From: Lentzea sp.
GTDB lineage: Bacteria; Actinomycetota; Actinomycetes; Mycobacteriales; Pseudonocardiaceae
Direction of reading: 5' to 3'
Length of the DNA stretch: 13,298 nucleotides
NCBI GenBank assembly: GCA_030146905.1
Contig: JASLAV010000035.1
Coordinates: 1 to 13,298 of the forward strand
Part shown: one piece after another, positions 7,652 to 13,298 of the stretch
Position numbering within the stretch: the first letter of the stretch is position 1
How the letters are laid out: each line of letters opens with the position of its first letter
Notes under the pieces: generated by a model
The model's input: only the letters and a program-made list of their open reading frames with translations
The model's database searches: none
What the model was told of the DNA's origin: nothing
Translations under genes and position numbers: made by a program

Positions 7652-7943
7652 GTCCTGCTCCTGGTGAGAGATGAGACCAAGATCTACAGCCCGGAGCCTA
7701 GGGCCCACATGCTTGGCGAGCCTCGGCCGCTGTGGCATGTCCACGGTCCGATCGGCCGCTGCGCCGCCACAGTGCGCATCGAGACCCTGCCTCACGAGGC
7801 GCGGGGTCAGGGCTGCGGTGGGGGAATCGGCTTCTGCCTGCAGACGCTCACGCCGCAGATCGTCTCGTGCGCCGCACCCAGTGGACATCCCGCTCGGTCT
7901 CGTTCGAGTGGTCCCAGCAGTTCGGGCGGGTTCCGCTCGTGCT
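7652..7943. other. Non-coding or decayed DNA upstream of the GNAT gene
   Basis: No gene, RNA or clear repeat is supported. It contains the ribosome binding site and presumably the promoter of the GNAT gene (TAGATC about 25-30 nt before its start is a weak -10 candidate). Frames through the rest look like random GC-rich sequence. Confidence 0.3.
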
Positions 7944-8030
7944 CGCCACGTCCAGTTCGCCGCCCTGGAAGAGCAGCAGGGCGCAAGCGGCGGTGGCGGC
8001 CTTGGTGGTGGAGTGGACGATCTGTGCCCA
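7944..8030 (-). pseudogene. Fossil of a beta-lactamase-family serine hydrolase
   Basis: The minus-strand reading WAQIVHSTTKAATAACALLL, then FQGGELDVA, matches the block around the nucleophile of class C beta-lactamase/esterase EstB-type serine hydrolases: S-T-T-K is the S-x-x-K motif, followed by the helix and the (Q)xGELDLD element. Nothing before it gives the N-terminus and nothing after it gives the Y-x-N or late motifs; the frame runs into unrelated sequence and a stop at 7848. Only a small internal piece remains. Confidence 0.55.
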
Positions 8031-8443
8031 TAAGTAGCGGAATCGTCCCGGCGCTCGCCTTCGGCCACGCCACGACCGGACTCCACCCGGTGCTGGTGGC
8101 TGCCGTCCCCTCGATGCCCGCCGTCGAGACACTCGACCAGTAGCTACCCGATCCCAGACGGGTCGCGGCCAGGATGCGGCCCGCAGGCGTACTGCCCGGC
8201 CACGCAAGTCCAACGCCGGCTGTCAGTGCTGACGAGTGTGGAGATGGCGAGCTCACGACCGGACTCGGAGCGTAGGACGGTGATGTGGCCGAGGACGCAT
8301 CAGGTGTGGGTGGCGGTGATGAGTAGCAGCGGAGCCGATGTGCAGGTCCAACCGCGGAGGTTGCCCACCCCAGCGCCGCGGAGGTAGACAATGTGCAGCC
8401 TCTTTCTGTCTATTATGTACTCAAAGTAATCCACAGTGGAGCT
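8031..8443. other. Decayed region, no intact gene
   Basis: A minus-strand frame from about 8393 down to a stop near 8151 reads GWTCTSAPLLLITATHT, an in-frame TGA, then CVLGHITVLRSESGRELAIS and a Cys-containing tail. This is more protein-like than its surroundings but interrupted, so it may be another fossil; I do not recognise it. An AT-rich patch lies at about 8401-8437. No RNA gene or clear promoter was identified. Confidence 0.25.
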
Positions 8444-8455
8444 TTCCGCGTAACG
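8444..8455. repeat. 12-bp match to the IS5-relic end at 10122-10133
   Basis: TTCCGCGTAACG occurs here and, in the same orientation, at 10122-10133, just beyond the 3' end of the IS5-type transposase; GAGC precedes both copies. It could be a solo IS end. A 12-bp match is expected by chance a few times in a window this long, so the call is weak. Confidence 0.25.
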
Positions 8456-8638
8456 ATCAGTGACGTTGTGTAGCTAGAGATCCACCGCCGCAAGGGGTTT
8501 CGCGGGTCTGGCGTGCCTGCGATCCGATTCGTGCGGCGGGCCGCGGGGTGATGATGTCGAAGAGGGTGAAGGGCAACCGCGTCTCTTGCACGGACGACTC
8601 GGGCTGCCCGGTCGTAGGTAGCTTCTAACCGGGAAGAG

Positions 8639-9055
8639 CTATTGCGCAGGCTCGAGCAGGGCCAAGAGGATCCGCTGCAGCTCGGTCCGATCGCGAGGCG
8701 CGATCCTCGCTAGTCTGCGGTCGAACTCGGTCGCGAGCGCTGCCAGTGCGCGGTCGCGCGCCGCCTCACCCTCGGCGGTCAGCGCGAGCCGGTGCCGGCG
8801 CAGGTCCGCGTCGTCGATCTCGCGTCGCATGAACCCCTTTGCGACGAGGCTGCGCACGTAGACCGTCACGCTCGCCTTGGGGATCATCAGCGTCGTCGCC
8901 AGCTCGGCCGGGTACGGCGACGCGGCCACCTCGGCGAGCACGAAGAACTCCTTCGTCTCGAGTCCGAGTGCGGCCAGCTCGGCGCTGCAGGCGTCCATCA
9001 CGACGGTCAGCAGGCGATGGTTCAGCGTCCACAGCTGGGCGGCGTCAACCGACAT
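8639..9055 (-). CDS. MarR-family transcriptional regulator
   Basis: This 138-residue protein has the length and layout of MarR repressors: N-terminal dimer helix, a winged helix-turn-helix at about 35-95, and a C-terminal dimer helix (100-136). The recognition helix is within IPKASVTVYVRSLVAKGFM (58-76) and the wing is REIDDADLRRHRLALT (78-93) with the usual D-x-R/R-x-x-L pattern. The ATG start is preceded by GGAGGAGAGGG. It is divergent from an alpha/beta hydrolase gene with a 108-bp shared region holding tandem operator-like repeats, the usual arrangement for a MarR protein repressing itself and its neighbour until a small (often aromatic or lipophilic) ligand binds. The ligand is unknown. 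Confidence 0.92.
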   Translation of the reverse strand: MSVDAAQLWTLNHRLLTVVMDACSAELAALGLETKEFFVLAEVAASPYPAELATTLMIPKASVTVYVRSLVAKGFMRREIDDADLRRHRLALTAEGEAARDRALAALATEFDRRLARIAPRDRTELQRILLALLEPAQ

Positions 9056-9094
9056 GCAGGCCCTCTCCTCCAGGTGGTACGGTCTGGAACTAGT

Positions 9095-9127
9095 TTAGTC
9101 TTGTACTAACGCGTAGTTTGTACTGAC
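9095..9127. promoter_or_regulatory. Tandem MarR operator candidate
   Basis: TTAGT-CTTGT-ACTAA (9095-9109) is a perfect inverted repeat. A second near copy follows in direct orientation: TAGTCTTGTACTAAC (9096-9110) versus TAGTTTGTACTGAC (9114-9127), spaced 18 bp apart, about two helical turns less 3 bp. The pair lies between the MarR and hydrolase starts, about 40 bp upstream of each gene, where repressor binding would block both promoters. Confidence 0.6.
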
Positions 9128-9163
9128 TGGCTCTCGAGCAACATACGCGAAAGGTGCCATCAG

Positions 9164-10078
9164 ATGCTCCGACACATCGCGATCCCGCGCGGGCCGATCG
9201 AGCTCGCGGCCGACATTCACCTGCCCGACGACATCGATACGTCCGCGCCGCTGCGCGCGGTGGTGCTCTCCACACCCGGCAGCAGCGTGAAGGAGCAGAT
9301 CGGCGCGAACTACGCGTCCCGGCTCGCCGCCCGGGGCATCGCGGCGCTGGTGTTCGACCCCGCCCACCAGGGGCAAAGTGGTGGCGAACCCCGCGACCTC
9401 GAGGACCCGTACCGCCGGGGTGAGGACATCTCCTACGCGATCGACGCGCTCAGCACGATCCCCGGTATCGATCCGGAGCGCATCGGCGTCCTCGGCATCT
9501 GCGCCGGCGGCGGCTACGCGGTGCACACCGCCCGCACGGACCACCGCATCAGGGCGGTCGGCACGGTCGTTGCGAGCAACATCGGCTCGGCGTTCCGCAG
9601 CTTCCAGCCGGAGGGCCCGGTGACCGCGCTCGACGCCTTGGCCGGCGCGCGCACTGAGGAAACCCGCGCCGGTGAGCTGAGCCGTGTGAGCTGGCTGCCC
9701 GACACCTTGGATGATGCGGTCGCGGCCGGGCTGACCGATATCGACACGACCCAGGCGATCACGTTCTACCGCACGGAGCGGGGCAGGAACGAGCACTCGA
9801 CGAACCGCCGCCTTTCCCGTAGCGACTCGCTGCTCCTGGGTTACGATGCGTTTCACCTGGTGGATCAGCTGATGACCCAGCCGCTGCAGGTCATTCTGGC
9901 AGGACGCATCGGCAACACCGGTTCCTACGAGAACGGCATGCAGCTCTGGAAACTGGCACCCAACCCGGTCGATCTCATGGTGATCGAGGGCGCCGGTCAC
10001 TACGAGATGTACGACGAACCCGAGTACGTCGACGCTGCCGTCGATCGGCTCGCCGACTTCTACTCGGACAACCTGTAG
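9164..10078 (+). CDS. Alpha/beta hydrolase (YcjY / dienelactone-hydrolase-like)
   Basis: This 304-residue cytosolic protein has the alpha/beta-hydrolase order: strand and oxyanion region VVLSTPGSSVKEQ (33-45), FDPAHQGQSGGEP (64-76), nucleophile elbow VLGICAGGGYAVHTA (109-123) and late catalytic histidine in VIEGAGHYEMYDEPEYVD (273-290, H279). The elbow residue is Cys113 rather than Ser, as in dienelactone hydrolase and YcjY-type relatives. The acid residue is not obvious: the loop after LQVILAGRIGNTGS (241-254) has Asn where some relatives have Asp. The ATG start has GAAAGG about 9 nt upstream. It is probably controlled by the divergent MarR protein, suggesting a role in detoxifying or degrading a small molecule that acts as inducer. 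Substrate unknown. Confidence 0.88.
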   Translation: MLRHIAIPRGPIELAADIHLPDDIDTSAPLRAVVLSTPGSSVKEQIGANYASRLAARGIAALVFDPAHQGQSGGEPRDLEDPYRRGEDISYAIDALSTIPGIDPERIGVLGICAGGGYAVHTARTDHRIRAVGTVVASNIGSAFRSFQPEGPVTALDALAGARTEETRAGELSRVSWLPDTLDDAVAAGLTDIDTTQAITFYRTERGRNEHSTNRRLSRSDSLLLGYDAFHLVDQLMTQPLQVILAGRIGNTGSYENGMQLWKLAPNPVDLMVIEGAGHYEMYDEPEYVDAAVDRLADFYSDNL

Positions 10079-10150
10079 GTCGGAAGTGGTGACCCATGAC
10101 CCAGAAGAGCTCACTGAGCCCTTCCGCGTAACGGCTGTCGCTGTGGGTGA

Positions 10151-10774
10151 TCATGTCGTGCGGTCGTGCTCGACGTGGAGGATCACGAGTGCCGCTGCGA
10201 CGATGGCGCCGATCCTCCACGGGCACAAACTGACGTTGCGCAGCGCCTTAAAGGTGGTCTTGAGCAGGGAGTTTCCACGTTCACCGACCGCTCGTTTCCC
10301 ATTGTGGGCCTTGCTGTGGGTCTTCTGTTCCTCGGTGAGTTCACCGCCCTTGGGTTTCTTGAACGCGACGGTGAGGGTGTCGGATTCGCCTTCGTAGCCC
10401 AGATCGCCGAGCGCGGGCAGGTCCTCGGTGATCCAGGTGGCCAGGGCGGGCAGGATGTCGGGATGCTCGCGCAGCGCGGTGGTGTCGTGCTCGCGACCGG
10501 GTCGCACGTCGGAGGTCCACAGTGGCCAGCCGTCGGGGGCGGTGATGACCTGGATGTTCCCGCCGTGGTTGGCATGCTTGCCCGACCACCAGGGATCCAC
10601 TCCGCTGGTCGGGGAGGGGGTACGGCCGCGGTCGGTCTCGATCAGCGTGCCGTCGATGCCGATGTGGGAGTGGCCAGCCATCTTCGCCGCGAGCAGCGCC
10701 GATTCCAATGCCGGGGCGTGGGCGGCGAGGGTGTCGATGCCCTCGTGCAGGTAGTCGTAGGCCGTGTTCTTCAG
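10151..10774 (-). pseudogene. IS5-family transposase (DDE_Tnp_4 type), 5'-truncated
   Basis: The minus-strand frame reads from LKNTAYDYLHEGIDTLAA (10774 downward) to the normal C-terminus VILHVEHDRTT. Catalytic residues are visible: first Asp in HIGIDGTLIETD, second Asp in ALGDLGYEG and Glu in NGKRAVGERGNSLLK. The N-terminal part with the DNA-binding domain is missing because homology ends at about 10774, where S53 peptidase sequence begins on the opposite strand. The element's left end probably lies near 10112-10133. Without its N-terminus the protein is unlikely to be active. A TTG at 10706-10708 could start a shorter product but has no good ribosome binding site. Confidence 0.85.
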
Positions 10775-12488
10775 AGGCGACGCCAGCGGCCTGGCCGACT
10801 ACGCGCGGGCGGTGTCCGACCCGGCTGACCCCCGCTACGGCGACTTCCTGACACCCGATCAGACACGTGCCCGCTTCGGTCCCACACCGCAACGGATCGA
10901 CGCGTTCACCGCCTCGCTGCGCGACACCGGTCTGTCGATCGACAAGGTCAGCTCTCGGGGCGTCGTCGTGCAGGGAACCGTGGCCCAGGCGGCCACCGCC
11001 TTCGGCACGCGGATCGCGAACTACTTCTTCCTGATGCAACCGTTTCGCGCGCCGATGGATCCGATCACCGTGCCCGCCGCTGTGGCAGCCGACGTTCTCG
11101 CCGTCACCGGGCTCACCTACGCCAAGCCCGGCAAGCCCACGCCGCCCAGCGGCACCACCGCGCGGGAGGGGACGCTCACGCCGGACATGGCCGCACGCCA
11201 AGCAGATGCGCCGACCAGTCCCTGTCCCGCTCACTTCGGTGACACTCCGGCCACCGACCTGCCCCCTGCCTACGGGCATCCCGTCCAATGGGCCCCGTGT
11301 GGCTACACGCCGAAGCAGGTGCGCGACGCCTACGGGATCACCGGCACCGGGCTCACCGGCAAAGGCGTGACCATCGGCATCGTCGGTACCATCCACGAGA
11401 CCAACGCCCTGGCCGACGCGAACCGCTTCGCCGCGGCACACGGTGAGCCCACCTTCGCGCCAGGTCAGTTCACCGAGTACGTCGCACCCGGCGCCGACGC
11501 GACCGAAGTCAGCGGCGAGTTCGCCATGGACATCCAGGCCGCGCATGCGATGGCGCCGGACGCGAACATCGCCTACGTGGTCGGTTCCCAGGCCACGTGG
11601 GGAGACCGGGTGCTGGACGCGATCGCCACCATCGTGGACCAGCGCCTGGCGGATGTCGTGTCAGGCTCGCTCACCACCGGCTACACCCCCGGCACGGCGC
11701 CCGACGCGATCGCGGCGTACGAGCGACTGTTCCAGGAGGCGGCTGTCGAAGGCATCACGTTCACCTTCGCCAGCGGCGACTCGGGCGGTGGCCTCGTCGA
11801 CGGTGTGAGGACCGTCGAATATCCGGCGTCCAGCCCCTGGGTCACCGCGGTGGGCGGCACCACCCTGGCCATCGGCCCGCAGAACAGGTACCTGTGGGAG
11901 ATCGTCTGGGCGACCGAGCACACGGACCTGTCCGCGGACGGCACCCGCTGGGCACCCGAACCACCCGGCAACGAGGGAAAGGCGACCGGTGGCGGCACCA
12001 GCACCGTGTTCGGTCAACCCTTCTACCAACGCGACGTCGTACCCGCGGCCTTCGCCGGCACCCCACCGATGCGCACCGTCCCCGACGTCTCCGCCCTCGC
12101 CGACCCGGACCTCGGTCTGCTCGTCGGGCTGACCGGTCTGCACCTCGACGGCAACCTGCGCTACACCGAGGAAAACGGTGGCGGCACCAGCCTTTCCTCC
12201 CCGTTGTTCGCGGGCATCGAAGCCCTCCTCGTGCAGGTCCACGGTCCCCTCGGCTTCGCCAACCCGGCCCTCTACGCCCGCCAGCACAAGTTCCACCGCA
12301 TCCACGACAACCCCGCGGGAACACCGGACACGATCGCGTACGCCATCAACCACCACGACAACGTCAGACTCGTCACCCCAGGCCAGTACGCGAACGCCAA
12401 CCTCGAGTTCGCACCCGGCTACAACACGTCGACCGGCCTCGGCTCACCCACCCGCGAACTGATCGACTCGTTCCGGCCGAGGCCGTAG
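10764..12488 (+). CDS. S53 family peptidase (sedolisin), 5'-truncated pro-enzyme
   Basis: Sedolisins are secreted serine-carboxyl peptidases active at acid pH. Residues 5-120 are the second part of the pro-domain (RGDASGLADYARAVSDPADP; TPDQTRARFGPT), which is cleaved during maturation. The catalytic domain shows the Glu/Asp pair in SGEFAMDIQ (E252, D256), the oxyanion Asp in FASGDSGG (D339) and the nucleophile in GGGTSLSSP (S476). The calcium-site region near the end has D515 but GYNTSTGLGSP, where Asn554 replaces the usual Asp. The open frame begins at a GTG within the IS5 relic; it has no ribosome binding site or signal peptide, so the true start, signal peptide and about 50-70 residues were lost at the junction near 10770. 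The catalytic domain is otherwise complete. As it stands it is probably not expressed or exported. An 82-bp gap separates it from the CPBP gene. Confidence 0.85.
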   Translation: MFFRGDASGLADYARAVSDPADPRYGDFLTPDQTRARFGPTPQRIDAFTASLRDTGLSIDKVSSRGVVVQGTVAQAATAFGTRIANYFFLMQPFRAPMDPITVPAAVAADVLAVTGLTYAKPGKPTPPSGTTAREGTLTPDMAARQADAPTSPCPAHFGDTPATDLPPAYGHPVQWAPCGYTPKQVRDAYGITGTGLTGKGVTIGIVGTIHETNALADANRFAAAHGEPTFAPGQFTEYVAPGADATEVSGEFAMDIQAAHAMAPDANIAYVVGSQATWGDRVLDAIATIVDQRLADVVSGSLTTGYTPGTAPDAIAAYERLFQEAAVEGITFTFASGDSGGGLVDGVRTVEYPASSPWVTAVGGTTLAIGPQNRYLWEIVWATEHTDLSADGTRWAPEPPGNEGKATGGGTSTVFGQPFYQRDVVPAAFAGTPPMRTVPDVSALADPDLGLLVGLTGLHLDGNLRYTEENGGGTSLSSPLFAGIEALLVQVHGPLGFANPALYARQHKFHRIHDNPAGTPDTIAYAINHHDNVRLVTPGQYANANLEFAPGYNTSTGLGSPTRELIDSFRPRP

Positions 12489-12570
12489 CGCCACCGCGTT
12501 CGACCACCCCGGTCCCCGCGCCGGCCGCTCCTGGACGACAGCCAGGTTCGGTCGGCGCTCGACCGAGGGC

Positions 12571-12957
12571 TTGACATGGCCGATCGGCCGGCTCTGCCTG
12601 CCCGTGGTGCTTGCCCTGGTGCTCGCCGTTCCCGTGCAGGCCGCCGCGGAGGAGTACCTGTGCCGCGGCTGGCTGATGCAGGCGATCTCCTCGCGGACCC
12701 GCGCCTGGTGGCCGGCCGCGCCGATCGGTACCACCGGATTCGTCCTGCTGCACGAGTACACCGACCCGCTCGCCATCGCCGATCTGGCCGTGTTCAGCGT
12801 CGCGATGTGCCGGCTCACCGCACGCACGGGAGACCTCGAGGCGGCCGTGGCGCTGCACGCGATGAACGACACCGTCGCGTTCCTCATCCTGGCGGTGCAA
12901 GGAAAGCCTGGTTCAGGTGGGCCGACGTGCCGGTGCCGCACCCTCCTGCCGAGCTGA
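12571..12957 (+). CDS. CPBP-family intramembrane metalloprotease, short or truncated
   Basis: The core motifs of the CPBP/Rce1 (Abi) family are present: E-E-x3-R in AAAEEYLCRGW (E27, E28, R32), F-x3-H in GFVLLHEY (F57, H61) and the last His/Asn pair in ALHAMNDTVAF (H96, N99). Hydrophobic stretches at 8-25, 52-62, 70-85 and 92-109 fit membrane helices. At 128 residues it is about half the usual length, lacking the N-terminal helices. The frame is open back to 12463 with Arg/Pro-rich sequence and no better start than TTG 12571, and its C-terminal tail (GKPGSGGPTCRCRTLLPS) looks frame-shifted. It may therefore be a remnant. Relatives process membrane proteins, protect bacteriocin producers or act in prenyl-protein-like cleavage; no specific role can be assigned. 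Confidence 0.65.
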   Translation: MTWPIGRLCLPVVLALVLAVPVQAAAEEYLCRGWLMQAISSRTRAWWPAAPIGTTGFVLLHEYTDPLAIADLAVFSVAMCRLTARTGDLEAAVALHAMNDTVAFLILAVQGKPGSGGPTCRCRTLLPS

Positions 12958-13033
12958 CACCGCCCCCGAACCCCTCGTGACACGGTCCCGGCCGGCGCTG
13001 TGCGCGGTAGGCGTTGTCGAGCCGTTCGCGGGT

Positions 13034-13298
13034 CTATGACGCGACCGGACGTTGATAGCGCAGGGCTTGGGTTGCGACCCGGGCCCCGAGGTGGCGTGCC
13101 GTGCTCGTGTCGGCGGTGTGGACGCCGTCCGGGCCTTGGTCGTTCCAGGTTTGGGCACCGGCGCCGAGGTAGAACCCGAGCCGGTTGTCGTCGTGTTCGC
13201 TGCTGGTGGTGGTGTTCCAGCCGGGCATCAGGCCCAGGCTGACCCAGTGCATGCCGTGTTGTGCGGCCAGCAGGGCCAGGTACTGCAGCGTGTGCAGC
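13034..13298 (-). CDS. Flavodoxin/WrbA-like NAD(P)H-quinone oxidoreductase, C-terminal part
   Basis: About 87 C-terminal codons lie in the window; the gene continues beyond 13298. LHTLQYLALLAAQHGMHWVS, then LGLMPG, and SEHDDNRLGFYLGAGAQ match the second half of flavodoxin-fold FMN reductases of the WrbA type. The GMxWVSLG and N-R-L-G-x-x-LGA elements form part of the FMN and dimer region, and TARHLGARVA is the usual last helix. It ends at TAG 13036-13034. WrbA-type enzymes carry out two-electron reduction of quinones using NAD(P)H. Family-level call only; the N-terminal FMN-binding loop is not visible. Confidence 0.75.
   Translation of the reverse strand, partial: LHTLQYLALLAAQHGMHWVSLGLMPGWNTTTSSEHDDNRLGFYLGAGAQTWNDQGPDGVHTADTSTARHLGARVATQALRYQRPVAS

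Noticed and set aside
7652..8086. 145-residue N-terminal extension of the GNAT protein
   Set aside because: The extension is Arg/Pro-rich, overlaps the serine hydrolase fossil in another frame, and a GTG with a good ribosome binding site lies exactly where protein-like sequence starts.
9095..10114. 339-codon minus-strand open frame opposite the alpha/beta hydrolase
   Set aside because: Antisense to a well-supported gene with Asp/Arg/Val-rich composition and no domain.
11597..12574. 325-codon plus-strand open frame overlapping the S53 peptidase
   Set aside because: Arg/Pro/His-rich shadow of the peptidase, which carries all catalytic motifs in its own frame.
1..13298. CRISPR arrays, tRNA or rRNA genes
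   Set aside because: No regularly spaced direct repeats, no tRNA-like cloverleaf and no rRNA sequence were noticed by eye on either strand.

Overview
The window is high-GC DNA (third codon positions almost always G or C, many GTG/TTG starts) from an actinomycete. The gene families present (HisKA_3 sensor kinase with NarL-type regulator, HTH-nSTAND1-WD40 protein, secreted I36-type inhibitor, S53 sedolisin, IS481/IS5/integrase-core transposases) suit a Streptomyces- or Pseudonocardiaceae-like soil organism. That taxonomic guess is inference. No tRNA, rRNA or CRISPR array was seen.

Layout. (1) 1-1339, minus: the start of a NarL/LuxR-type response regulator (cut by the window edge) preceded by its five-TM sensor histidine kinase, overlapping by 4 nt. 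(2) 1340-2157: a decayed stretch with an orphan coding-like fragment and a frameshifted integrase-core transposase. (3) 2158-5531: a divergent pair, a 937-aa HTH-nSTAND1 NTPase-TM-WD40 sensor-like protein (minus) and a small exported I36-type peptidase inhibitor (plus). They share a 151-bp intergenic region with overlapping palindromes, and a strong hairpin follows the inhibitor gene. (4) 5532-6805: a frameshifted, 3'-truncated IS481 transposase joined to an unidentified C-terminal gene remnant. (5) 6860-8638: an intact GNAT acetyltransferase (minus), then nearly 1 kb of decayed DNA including a fossil of a beta-lactamase-family serine hydrolase. (6) 8639-10078: a divergent MarR regulator and alpha/beta hydrolase with a tandem operator-like repeat between them. 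(7) 10112-12957: a 5'-truncated IS5-family transposase abutting a 5'-truncated S53 peptidase, followed by a short CPBP-type membrane protease. (8) 13034-13298: the C-terminal part of a flavodoxin/WrbA-like protein (minus), cut by the window end.

How the parts fit. Two units look like self-contained regulated modules: the nSTAND1/I36 pair and the MarR/hydrolase pair. The rest is an accessory region shaped by repeated IS insertion and deletion: three transposase relics from different families each sit next to a truncated or fossil host gene. The most interesting candidate system is the nSTAND1-WD40 protein with the secreted inhibitor across a shared palindromic control region. A functional link between the two is inference from gene order only.
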